11,704 nt of DNA, taken from NCBI GenBank assembly GCA_002322865.1, contig DCOH01000019.1, forward strand, positions 29,362 to 41,065. Reading direction: 5' to 3'. This DNA comes from Sphingobacterium sp. UBA1575. Lineage in GTDB: Bacteria; Bacteroidota; Bacteroidia; Sphingobacteriales; Sphingobacteriaceae. Within the stretch, counting starts at the first letter, position 1, and every line of letters starts with the position of its first letter. This document shows positions 1 through 6,854 of this stretch, piece by piece. Under the pieces are notes generated by a model, which was given only the letters and a program-made list of their open reading frames with translations, was not told the DNA's origin and made no database searches. A program made the position numbers and the translations under genes.

Positions 1-3
1 ACG

Positions 4-116
4 ACGAAGCAATCTTTCGATTAATGTCATCCTGAGCAGCGTCGAAGGATCTGTACGGGTACCATATGTAGATGCTTCTACTTCGCTCAGCATGACATGG
101 TTAAAGATTGCTTCGT
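4..116. repeat. Imperfect nested inverted repeat, MITE-like intergenic element
   Basis: ACGAAGCAATCTTT at 4-17 is the exact reverse complement of 103-116. Inside it, TGTCATCCTGAGC (25-37) pairs with GCTCAGCATGACA (85-97) with one mismatch. The whole block could fold into a long interrupted hairpin. These motifs resemble dispersed intergenic repeats common in Bacteroidetes and other genomes (from memory). No transposase is present, so this is a repeat or non-autonomous element, not an insertion sequence. Confidence 0.75.
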
Positions 117-189
117 TCCTCGCAATGACGGTCAAAATACCTCGCAATGACACAGGGCGCTAAGATAGCTTCGTTCCTCGCAATGACGG
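110..189. repeat. Short direct repeats (TTCCTCGCAATGACGG family)
   Basis: A 22-bp unit occurs identically at 110-131 and 168-189, and a shorter copy, CCTCGCAATGAC, is at 140-151. The first copy overlaps the right arm of the inverted repeat at 4-116. The sequence is the reverse complement of the widespread 'cattgcgaggaacgaagc' intergenic repeat. It is non-coding. Confidence 0.8.
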
Positions 190-207
190 ACAAATCTAAA
201 ATCTATA

Positions 208-249
208 ATCTATCATCTAACATCTATCATCTAACATCTATCATCTACT
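208..249. repeat. 14-bp tandem repeat, three copies
   Basis: The unit ATCTATCATCTAAC occurs at 208-221 and 222-235. A third, slightly altered copy at 236-249 reaches into the end of mtgA and contains its TAG stop (245-247 on the complementary strand). Degenerate units precede it from about 194. It is a simple tandem repeat without spacers, so not a CRISPR array. Confidence 0.85.
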
Positions 250-988
250 CCGGTATTTCATAAACATACATATACCTCACAATCGCATTTGCCCTTCTAT
301 TCACCCAATTAGATGGCCTTCGTGCATCCCATTTCTGCGGGCTTGGCAGCACCGCAATAATCAATGCCGCTTCCTTCTTCGTCAAACTCTTCCCCGATTT
401 ATGGAAATAATATTGTGAAGCCGCTTCCGCGCCATACACCCCTTGCCCCATCTCAATCACATTCAAATACACCTCCAATATCCTTTTCTTACTCCATAAA
501 CCCTCAATCAACAAGGTAAAATAAGTCTCCAAACCTTTCCGGAACCAAGACCTTCCAGGCCAAAGAAACACATTCTTTGCCGTTTGCTGACTAATCGTAC
601 TCCCACCCCTCAATTTTTTCCCCGCCTTATTCCTTTCAAATGCCTGTTTGATCGCTAATGTATCAAAACCATTATGCGTCAAAAAATGAGCATCTTCACC
701 GGCAATGGCCGCTCTTTTCAAATTATCCGAGATATCCTCGTAATCCAACCACTTCTTGTCGATCTTCCATTCCTTCCCCGCAGCCTTCCTTTCAAAGCCT
801 CTAGTCAGCATCAGATACGTAATCGGTGGATTGATAAAACGCAGGGCGATCACCCAAAGAATAGACAGCACAAAAAATGCAATAAGTCCCCTTAATGCAT
901 AGTAACCCACCTTCCTCCACAAAGTGGATTTTCCTTTGCTGTTGTTTTGTTTGACTTTATTCTTTTTGGTACTGCGCTTAATGGCCAT
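245..988 (-). CDS. mtgA: Monofunctional peptidoglycan glycosyltransferase
   Basis: This 247-residue membrane-anchored enzyme should polymerise lipid II into glycan strands on the periplasmic face of the inner membrane. It is a GT51 family member without a transpeptidase domain. A basic N-terminus (1-28) precedes one hydrophobic segment at about 30-50. The GT51 motifs follow in order: G97-E98-D99-A-H-F-x-x-H-x-G-x-D, with Glu98 the expected catalytic residue; GGSTISQQ at 128-135; a KKRILEVYLN motif at 167-176; and a GVYGAEAASQYYF motif. Length and motif order fit MtgA of other Bacteroidetes. The ATG at 988 gives the basic-then-hydrophobic start usual for the family. It is divergent from mutS, with 81 bp between the chosen starts. 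Its stop codon lies in a tandem repeat. I am very sure of the family. Confidence 0.96.
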   Translation of the reverse strand: MAIKRSTKKNKVKQNNSKGKSTLWRKVGYYALRGLIAFFVLSILWVIALRFINPPITYLMLTRGFERKAAGKEWKIDKKWLDYEDISDNLKRAAIAGEDAHFLTHNGFDTLAIKQAFERNKAGKKLRGGSTISQQTAKNVFLWPGRSWFRKGLETYFTLLIEGLWSKKRILEVYLNVIEMGQGVYGAEAASQYYFHKSGKSLTKKEAALIIAVLPSPQKWDARRPSNWVNRRANAIVRYMYVYEIPE

Positions 989-1005
989 AACCTTGAATTT
1001 TTATG

Positions 1006-1013
1006 CAAACATA
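1006..1013 (-). promoter_or_regulatory. Candidate -7 box for mtgA
   Basis: Read on the minus strand the site is TATGTTTG, an exact match to the Bacteroidetes -7 consensus TAnnTTTG, 17 bp upstream of the mtgA ATG. I found no convincing -33 TTG partner at 19-21 bp, so only the -7 element is supported. Confidence 0.45.
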
Positions 1014-1069
1014 AGAGGTATTTTTTAATAATTCTGCTATTTTTACATCTTATTCAAAATTGGCATATC

Positions 1070-3676
1070 TTGGCAAAAGAGAAGAAACAAACCCCTTTAA
1101 TGCAGCAATATAATACCATCAAGGCGAAATATCCTGGTGCCCTTTTGTTGTTTAGAGTGGGGGATTTTTACGAGACGTTTGGGGAAGATGCGGTGAAGGC
1201 CGCCAAAATTTTAGGGATTGTTCTAACAAAACGAGGTAATGGCACCGAATCGGAAACGGCATTGGCAGGATTTCCGCACCACTCCTTAGAAACTTATCTA
1301 CCAAAACTGGTGCGTGCCGGACAACGTGTGGCGATATGCGACCAATTGGAAGATCCCAAACAGACCAAAACCATCGTGAAACGCGGGGTGACCGAATTGG
1401 TAACTCCTGGTGTTTCTTACAATGAAAACATCGTTCATCAGAAATCAAACAACTACCTGGCGTCCCTGTATACCGAAAAATCGGTCGTTGGAGTTTCCTT
1501 CTTGGATATATCAACCGGCGAATTTCTGGTCGCCCAAGGGAATGTAGGGTATATCGATAAATTGTTACAGGGTTTCAAGCCAACGGAGATTATTCTTCCC
1601 AAGAAACAGTATAAAGAGTTTCTGGAACAGTTTGGTTCCGGATACTATACCTATACCCTGGATGAATGGCCATATTCTGGTGATTATGCCGAGGAACAAT
1701 TATTGAAGCATTTTGAGGTGAAATCCATGAAAGGCTTTGGAGTAGATCGCATGAACATCGGCATTATTGCTGCTGGTGTGGCGCTGCATTACCTGAATGA
1801 AACCGAACACCGAAATCTGCAGCATATTTCCAATATTTCCCGAATCGAGGAAGATCGCTATATGTGGTTGGATCGTTTTACCATCCGTAACCTGGAGTTG
1901 ATCGGTTCTGCCAATGAAAATGCCAGTACCCTTTCAGATGTTTTGGATGAAACATCATCGCCTATGGGAGCACGATTGTTGAAACGTTGGATCATCATGC
2001 CTTTGAAGGATGAAAAGGCCATTCAGGAACGGCTACAGGTGGTGGAATATTTCCACAACCACCGCGATGTACGCGATGAGCTTATCCGTGAGATCAAGCA
2101 GGTAGGTGATCTGGAACGTCTGATCAGTAAAATCGGACTTCAGAAGGCCAATCCTCGCGAGATCATCCAATTGAAGCGGGCCTTATATGCAGTGGAAAAA
2201 CTGAAGGAGATGACCAATGCTTCGGATACGGAATCGCTACGGATGATAGCCGAACAGTTGAATCCCTGTCTCCTTATTCGGGAAAAGATCGAAAAAACGG
2301 TTAAAGCCGAACCTCCGGTGGCATTGAACAAAGGCAATGTCATCGAAGATGGGGTGGATGCAGATCTGGATAAGCTAAGAAAGGTGGCATTCGGTGGCAA
2401 GGATTACCTTTTGGAAATCCAACGTAGGGAATCGGAGGCTACGGGTATCCCGTCCCTTAAAATAGCTTTCAACAATGTGTTTGGTTATTATTTAGAAGTC
2501 ACCAATACCCATAAAGATAAAGTTCCGGATAGTTGGATCCGCAAACAGACCTTGGTGAATGCAGAACGCTACATCACCGAGGAACTTAAAGAATACGAAG
2601 AGCAGATCTTAGGTGCCGAGGAGAAAATCCAGGTCATCGAAAATAGGATCTATGCCGAATTATTGCAGGATATTGCGGCTTACATCAAGCCCATCCAGCT
2701 CAATGCGCAATTAATTGCCAAGTTGGATGTGTTGTTGAACTTTGCGGTGATCGCGGAAAAGAACTATTACATAAAACCCGAGATCAATAATTCTCGTGTA
2801 TTGGATATCAAAGGCGGTAGACATCCTGTGATCGAAAAGAAACTTCCGATTGGGGAGGATTACATCACGAACGATACCTTTTTGGATCCAGAAACGCAAC
2901 AGATCATTATTATTACCGGTCCGAATATGGCGGGTAAATCGGCCTTGCTCCGTCAAACGGGCCTGATCGTATTGATGGCTCAGATCGGAAGTTTTGTTCC
3001 AGCGAAGGAGGCAAGTATTGGTATTGTCGACAAGATCTTTACCCGTGTTGGGGCTTCGGATAATCTATCTTCTGGAGAATCGACCTTTATGGTGGAGATG
3101 AATGAAACGGCAAGCATCATGAACAACCTGTCTGACCGCAGTTTGATCCTCTTGGATGAGATCGGTCGTGGTACGAGTACCTATGATGGTATTTCCATTG
3201 CCTGGGCCATTGCGGAATACCTGCATGGGCATCCGAGCTGTCAGGCAAAGACGCTTTTTGCCACCCATTACCATGAATTGAATGAGCTATGTAACTCCAT
3301 GCCTCGCATCAAGAATTACAATGTAAGTGTGAAAGAGGTGAATAATAAGGTTATCTTCCTAAGGAAATTGGTTCCCGGAGGATCTGAACATAGCTTTGGT
3401 ATACATGTCGCGAAATTGGCAGGTATGCCGCCGAAGTTGATTGGCCGAGCGAATGATATTTTGAAACGTTTGGAGCAGGAACGCACCGGCGGAGAAAAGA
3501 TCAAGGATAGCATGCGGAAGATCCAAAAGCAGGCCTATCAATTGCAGATGTTTGCTATTGATGACCCGGTGCTGGAGAAGATCAGGGATATGCTGAACAA
3601 CCTGGACGTAAATACCCTAACGCCTGTGGAAGCCTTGATGAAATTGGATGAGATCCAACGTTTGCTGAAAAATTAG
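1070..3676 (+). CDS. mutS: DNA mismatch repair protein MutS (TTG start)
   Basis: MutS binds mismatches and small loops in DNA and, with MutL, starts repair. From the TTG at 1070 the protein is 868 residues beginning M-A-K-E-K-K-Q-T-P-L-M-Q-Q-Y, the usual MutS N-terminus. The mismatch-binding Phe-x-Glu motif is F33-Y34-E35. Connector, lever and clamp domains occupy the middle. The ATPase domain has Walker A G617-PNMAGKS with Lys623, the STFMVEM motif, Walker B LLDEIGRG with Asp696 and Glu697, and a FATHYHEL motif. A C-terminal tail of about 70 residues carries the EALMKLDEI segment. The open frame extends upstream to an ATG at 947, but that would overlap mtgA and add 41 residues unlike MutS. 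The only ATG close by (1100) would trim the conserved N-terminus. The gene appears intact. trmN6 follows after 45 bp on the same strand. Confidence 0.97.
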   Translation: MAKEKKQTPLMQQYNTIKAKYPGALLLFRVGDFYETFGEDAVKAAKILGIVLTKRGNGTESETALAGFPHHSLETYLPKLVRAGQRVAICDQLEDPKQTKTIVKRGVTELVTPGVSYNENIVHQKSNNYLASLYTEKSVVGVSFLDISTGEFLVAQGNVGYIDKLLQGFKPTEIILPKKQYKEFLEQFGSGYYTYTLDEWPYSGDYAEEQLLKHFEVKSMKGFGVDRMNIGIIAAGVALHYLNETEHRNLQHISNISRIEEDRYMWLDRFTIRNLELIGSANENASTLSDVLDETSSPMGARLLKRWIIMPLKDEKAIQERLQVVEYFHNHRDVRDELIREIKQVGDLERLISKIGLQKANPREIIQLKRALYAVEKLKEMTNASDTESLRMIAEQLNPCLLIREKIEKTVKAEPPVALNKGNVIEDGVDADLDKLRKVAFGGKDYLLEIQRRESEATGIPSLKIAFNNVFGYYLEVTNTHKDKVPDSWIRKQTLVNAERYITEELKEYEEQILGAEEKIQVIENRIYAELLQDIAAYIKPIQLNAQLIAKLDVLLNFAVIAEKNYYIKPEINNSRVLDIKGGRHPVIEKKLPIGEDYITNDTFLDPETQQIIIITGPNMAGKSALLRQTGLIVLMAQIGSFVPAKEASIGIVDKIFTRVGASDNLSSGESTFMVEMNETASIMNNLSDRSLILLDEIGRGTSTYDGISIAWAIAEYLHGHPSCQAKTLFATHYHELNELCNSMPRIKNYNVSVKEVNNKVIFLRKLVPGGSEHSFGIHVAKLAGMPPKLIGRANDILKRLEQERTGGEKIKDSMRKIQKQAYQLQMFAIDDPVLEKIRDMLNNLDVNTLTPVEALMKLDEIQRLLKN

Positions 3677-3721
3677 TATTTCGTGTTTAAATTAGAAACT
3701 CGTATTTAATATTGGGATAGG

Positions 3722-4462
3722 ATGGGACAGGTATTTCAATTCAAACAATTTGCCGTAGATCAGAATAATGTACCGATGCGGATCAATACCGATGGGGTCT
3801 TATTGGGCGCAACTGCGGGATTTCATCAGGAAGAGGCTGTTGATGGATCAGCTGTTGATGCGGGAGCCATGAATATCTTGGATATCGGAACAGGTACCGG
3901 TGTCATTGCCTTAATGCTTGCCCAACGTTTTGAACAGGCGAAGGTATGGGGTGTGGAAATTGATGAATTAGCCGCTGAAACCGCAGGCATGAACTTTAAG
4001 CAATCGCCCTTCAAGGACAGGATGCAGCTCGTTCATGGCGATATCTTTCACTGGCAAACGGAACTGCATTTCGACTTGATTGTGTCCAATCCTCCATTCT
4101 ATATAAATTCCCTCCATAATCCTGATCAACGGAAAAAAGTTGCAAAACACACGGATGATACCTTTTTCAAAGAGATGATCAAATTTGCTTCGGAAAGGTT
4201 GAAGACGGAAGGACAGATTCAGCTGATTGTTCCCATTGAGATGGAACAGTTCTTAAAAGATGAGGCTGTTGCGCATGGCCTGGAATGGAACGGACAATGC
4301 AATATCCGATCTTTCGAAGATTCGGATAGTTTTCGTTGCATCATCTGTTTTGCCCGTAAAGCCCATCAGCCAAAAACAGAAGAATTTATTATCTATAAGG
4401 GCCGAGGGATTTATTCAGATGCCTATAACCATTTATTGGAACCTTTCTTTTTAGCTTTTTAA
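3722..4462 (+). CDS. trmN6: tRNA1(Val) (adenine(37)-N6)-methyltransferase, TrmN6/YfiC-like
   Basis: This 246-residue protein is a SAM-dependent methyltransferase of the TrmN6 (YfiC) type, which methylates N6 of A37 in tRNA-Val. The N-terminal signature FxFKQFAVDQ...MRINTDGVLLGA occupies residues 5-30. SAM motif I is LDIGTGTG at 53-60, and the amino-methyltransferase motif NPPF is at 123-126. A loop at about 37-49 (residues EEAVDGSAVDAG) between the N-terminal signature and motif I looks longer than in most relatives, possibly lineage specific. The start at 3722 puts the conserved F-Q-F-K motif close to the N-terminus. The gene ends one base before the next ATG, which indicates tight coupling with the phosphoesterase. 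It probably continues the mutS transcription unit. Assignment to TrmN6 over another NPPF methyltransferase rests on the QFxVDQ and NTDGVLLGA motifs. Confidence 0.9.
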   Translation: MGQVFQFKQFAVDQNNVPMRINTDGVLLGATAGFHQEEAVDGSAVDAGAMNILDIGTGTGVIALMLAQRFEQAKVWGVEIDELAAETAGMNFKQSPFKDRMQLVHGDIFHWQTELHFDLIVSNPPFYINSLHNPDQRKKVAKHTDDTFFKEMIKFASERLKTEGQIQLIVPIEMEQFLKDEAVAHGLEWNGQCNIRSFEDSDSFRCIICFARKAHQPKTEEFIIYKGRGIYSDAYNHLLEPFFLAF

Positions 4463-4463
4463 T

Positions 4464-4958
4464 ATGAAAATCGGACTGATTTCGGATACGCATAGTTATT
4501 TGGACGATGCGGTCTTTGAATATTTCAAGGACTGTGATGAGATCTGGCATGCTGGAGATTTTGGTTCCATGGAGGTTATTGAAAGGTTGCAGGCTTTTAA
4601 ACCACTAAAAGGGGTGTTTGGGAATATTGATGCAAAGGATATTCGGATGATCTATCCGGAAAATCTGCGTTTTCAATGTGAAGGAGTGGATGTTTGGATG
4701 ACGCATATTGGAGGTTATCCTGGGAAATATAGTCCACTGGTTCGGGAGGAGATCCGCAAGAATCCCCCAAAGTTATTTATCTGTGGACATTCGCATATTT
4801 TGAAGGTGCAGTTTGATCAGAAATTGGGATTACTGCATTTAAATCCGGGAGCAGCCGGAAAACAGGGTTGGCATAAGCAAAGAACGCTAATGCGTTTTGA
4901 GATCAATCAGGATCGGATAGAGAACCTGGAAGTGATCGAGTTGAATCCGAGGTGGTGA
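4464..4958 (+). CDS. YfcE/MJ0936-family metallophosphoesterase
   Basis: This 164-residue soluble protein is a small calcineurin-like phosphodiesterase of the YfcE/MJ0936 group. Such enzymes hydrolyse phosphodiesters with a two-metal centre; the physiological substrate is generally unknown. The metal-binding motifs are complete: S7-D8-T9-H10, G31-D32, G53-N54, His81 in MTHIGG, and G108-H109-S110-H111, followed by the family's LNPGA loop at 126-130. Length is typical. The ATG lies one base after the trmN6 stop, so translation is probably coupled. It converges with the MerR-type gene, with a pair of 18-bp repeats between them. Confidence 0.92.
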   Translation: MKIGLISDTHSYLDDAVFEYFKDCDEIWHAGDFGSMEVIERLQAFKPLKGVFGNIDAKDIRMIYPENLRFQCEGVDVWMTHIGGYPGKYSPLVREEIRKNPPKLFICGHSHILKVQFDQKLGLLHLNPGAAGKQGWHKQRTLMRFEINQDRIENLEVIELNPRW

Positions 4959-4976
4959 CGGAAAATAAATGGTATA

Positions 4977-5012
4977 TCCGTTTATAAACTATATTCCGTT
5001 TATAAACTATCT
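4977..5012. repeat. 18-bp tandem repeat with a palindromic core
   Basis: Two adjacent 18-bp units (4977-4994 and 4995-5012) differ at one position. Each holds the perfect palindrome GTTTATAAAC. The second unit covers the last codons and TAA stop of the MerR-type gene on the minus strand. The pair lies in the gap between convergent genes. It could be a duplicated binding site or a replication-slippage product. There is no T-tract that would make it a clear terminator. Confidence 0.8.
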
Positions 5013-5335
5013 CTTACCTCAAGCAAGAAACTTTTCAGTTTTTCCAAGGAGTCCACGACCCGTTGATTTTCTTTAGCTTCATTTTTATTGTTTCTAAGAA
5101 AGTCTCGAGCGCCTTGAAGGGTGTACCCTTTATCTTTGACAAGATTAAAGATGATCTTTAGGTTAGCGATATCATCTGGAGTGAATAATCGATTTCCTTT
5201 TTTGTTTTTCTTGGGTTGAAGAATATCAAATTCACGCTCATAAAAACGGATTTGTGAGGCATTTACATCGAACATTTCGGTAACTTCCCCCATTGTATAG
5301 TACAATTTATTGATTTCGCGTTCTTTATATGGCAT
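5000..5335 (-). CDS. MerR-family transcriptional regulator, short form
   Basis: This 111-residue protein has an N-terminal winged helix of the MerR superfamily. Residues 12-80 contain YTMGEVTEMFDV, then the recognition segment with IRFYEREFD, the wing GNRLFTPDDI, and LKIIFNLVKDKGYTLQGARDFL. A helical tail at about 88-108 probably forms the dimerising coiled coil. There is no metal- or drug-binding C-terminal domain, so the effector is unknown, and the layout resembles the small MlrA/HspR-like regulators of Bacteroidetes. The ATG at 5335 gives the usual lead-in to the helix-turn-helix. It is divergent from the 116-residue HExxH protein and could regulate it, but nothing in the sequence proves this. 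Confidence 0.88.
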   Translation of the reverse strand: MPYKEREINKLYYTMGEVTEMFDVNASQIRFYEREFDILQPKKNKKGNRLFTPDDIANLKIIFNLVKDKGYTLQGARDFLRNNKNEAKENQRVVDSLEKLKSFLLEVRDSL

Positions 5336-5360
5336 GAATTAATGCTTTTGGTGATTATAA

Positions 5361-5368
5361 CAAATATA
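5361..5368 (-). promoter_or_regulatory. Candidate -7 box for the MerR-type gene
   Basis: On the minus strand the site reads TATATTTG, an exact TAnnTTTG match, 25 bp upstream of the ATG. No good -33 TTG was found at the expected spacing. Confidence 0.45.
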
Positions 5369-5393
5369 CAATCAATTTTGAAATTAAAAAAAA

Positions 5394-5409
5394 GCTATAT
5401 TTTTATAGC
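5394..5409. promoter_or_regulatory. Small inverted repeat in a divergent gap
   Basis: GCTATA at 5394-5399 and TATAGC at 5404-5409 form a 6-bp stem with a TTTT loop. It lies between the divergent starts of the MerR-type gene and the gene at 5458. It could be an operator for the MerR-type protein, but the stem is short and AT-rich, so chance is possible. Confidence 0.3.
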
Positions 5410-5457
5410 GAAGAACATAGTTATTGTACAAATTCTATAAAAAGGATATTCTGATCG

Positions 5458-5808
5458 ATGAAAGGGAAAATCATAGTGAGTAAGTTCTGGACGCGTTTTT
5501 TTTCAGCAGGAAAAGCGCAGGCCATCACGATATTTCCATTTATCTTTTTGCGGGAACTGGCGAATCGATCAGATAAAGTATTGATCAATCATGAAAGGAT
5601 TCACCTTTCGCAAGCATTGGAATTGTTGATTCTGCCTTTTTATATCCTCTATCTTTTGGAATTTCTATTCCGCTTTGTACAGTACCGAAATTTTCTTCAA
5701 GCCTATGTGCATATCTCCTTTGAAAGGGAAGCTTTTGAAAATGAGGAAAACCTGTATTATATTAAGAAGAGACGCCCTTTCAGTTTTCTGAAGTATTTGA
5801 AAAAGTAA
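5458..5808 (+). CDS. Small membrane protein with HExxH motif, unknown function
   Basis: The protein is 116 residues. A basic N-terminal part contains IIVSKFW and an ITIFPFIF segment at 23-30. Then comes H45-E46-R47-I48-H49, an HExxH zinc-binding motif, leading directly into a strongly hydrophobic segment at about 54-74. A second acidic cluster at 89-96 (EREAFENE) could supply a third metal ligand. The C-terminus is basic. I recall similar small Bacteroidetes proteins with an 'NHERIH' motif annotated only as hypothetical. The motif suggests a minimal zincin-like metalloprotein at the inner membrane, but peptidase activity is inference. The ATG at 5458 is the first in frame, and the N-terminal segment looks real. 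Downstream it converges with accD. Confidence 0.8.
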   Translation: MKGKIIVSKFWTRFFSAGKAQAITIFPFIFLRELANRSDKVLINHERIHLSQALELLILPFYILYLLEFLFRFVQYRNFLQAYVHISFEREAFENEENLYYIKKRRPFSFLKYLKK

Positions 5809-5849
5809 TGTTTTCTTTAGAGGCTTCTTTATGCAAGTAGGATTAAAGC

Positions 5850-5875
5850 AAAAAAAAGCGATCAATATTGATCGC
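5850..5875 (-). terminator. Intrinsic terminator of accD
   Basis: GCGATCAATATTGATCGC at 5858-5875 is a perfect 18-bp palindrome. On the minus strand it is followed directly by eight T (5857-5850). It lies 40 bp beyond the accD stop and so terminates accD. On the plus strand the following bases are only mildly T-rich, so it is weaker for the gene ending at 5808. Confidence 0.9.
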
Positions 5876-5915
5876 CTTATGTTGTTAATGGTAATTATAC
5901 CAATAATATTTATAC

Positions 5916-6758
5916 CTACTTCACTAATTTCAAGAAAGTAGCTACTTTATCTTTCAGTTGTCTTCTATCTACGATAAAATCTAAGAAACCATGCTCCAAT
6001 ACAAACTCCGAAGTTTGGAATCCTTTTGGAAGATCCTTTTTGATGGTTTCCTTAATCACACGAGGTCCTGCAAAACCGATCAACGCACCTGGTTCTGCGA
6101 TATTAATATCACCTAACATCGCGTAAGATGCCGTAACACCTCCAGTTGTAGGATCTGTTAATAAGCAGACGTAAGGTAGTTTTGCTTGCGCAAGAAGAGC
6201 CAGTTTAGCCGATGTTTTCGCCATTTGCATCAATGAAAAAGCGGCTTCCATCATACGTGCACCTCCGGATTTGGAGATCAGCATAAAAGGCAATTTATGT
6301 TCTATACAATAGTCGATTGATCTCGCGATCTTTTCACCCACAACAGAACCCATGGAACCTCCGATAAATGAGAAATCCATACAAGCGATCACAATTTCTT
6401 GTCCATCAAGCTTCCCTACCGCAGAGCGCAGAGCATCGTTCAATCCTGTTTTTGCCTGACTTTCTACCAAGCGATCCTTATAAGGTTTGCTATCGATAAA
6501 ATTTAAGGGGTCTCCAGCTTTTAGGTTAGGGAATAGTTCGGTGTATTCGTTATTGTCAAATAATACAGAAAAATAAGCCGTAGAGCCAATTCTAATGTGG
6601 TAATCGCAATAATGACAAACGTATTTATTTTCTACCTGCTCAACATTCAAAAGTGGTTTTTTACAGTTCGGACATTTATTCCACATCCCATCTGGTGCCT
6701 CCTTTTTATGTTCAGTCGCAGTTTGAATTCCTGCTTTGTTTCTTTTAAACCAACTCAT
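5916..6758 (-). CDS. accD: Acetyl-CoA carboxylase carboxyltransferase, beta subunit
   Basis: AccD, with AccA, transfers the carboxyl group from carboxybiotin-BCCP to acetyl-CoA to form malonyl-CoA, the first committed step of fatty acid synthesis. This 280-residue protein has the N-terminal zinc ribbon C29-x2-C32...C48-x2-C51. The crotonase-fold carboxyltransferase domain has SGGARMME at 164-171, DPTTGGVTAS at 202-211 and GFAGPR at 228-233. Length is normal and no key residue is missing. No accA, accB or accC lies in the window, as is usual for accD in this group. A strong terminator follows. The next gene upstream on the same strand starts in a different type of sequence, so accD marks the right edge of the housekeeping block. 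Confidence 0.97.
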   Translation of the reverse strand: MSWFKRNKAGIQTATEHKKEAPDGMWNKCPNCKKPLLNVEQVENKYVCHYCDYHIRIGSTAYFSVLFDNNEYTELFPNLKAGDPLNFIDSKPYKDRLVESQAKTGLNDALRSAVGKLDGQEIVIACMDFSFIGGSMGSVVGEKIARSIDYCIEHKLPFMLISKSGGARMMEAAFSLMQMAKTSAKLALLAQAKLPYVCLLTDPTTGGVTASYAMLGDINIAEPGALIGFAGPRVIKETIKKDLPKGFQTSEFVLEHGFLDFIVDRRQLKDKVATFLKLVK

Positions 6759-6854
6759 AGATTCGTGTTAATTCGGATTACAAATAAACGAAAAATATCT
6801 AATATGTGATTAGAATTCTTTGCGGATTGCTGATTCCGGTTTCTTGGTAGATTC

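Noticed and set aside
208..249. Short repeats as a possible CRISPR array
   Set aside because: The 14-bp units are directly adjacent without spacers, and no cas gene is in the window.
674..895. 73-residue open frame inside mtgA
   Set aside because: It is antisense to conserved GT51 motifs and has no features of its own.
947..1069. ATG-started 41-residue extension of MutS
   Set aside because: It overlaps the mtgA start on the other strand and adds hydrophobic sequence unlike any MutS N-terminus. The TTG at 1070 gives the family-typical start.
3677..3721. Separate promoter for trmN6 in the 45-bp gap after mutS
   Set aside because: TAATATTG is only a near match to TAnnTTTG, and the short gap fits read-through from mutS.
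6781..6788. TTTATTTG upstream of accD as a -7 box
   Set aside because: It has a mismatch at the conserved second position (A) and no -33 partner, so it is too weak to list as a promoter.
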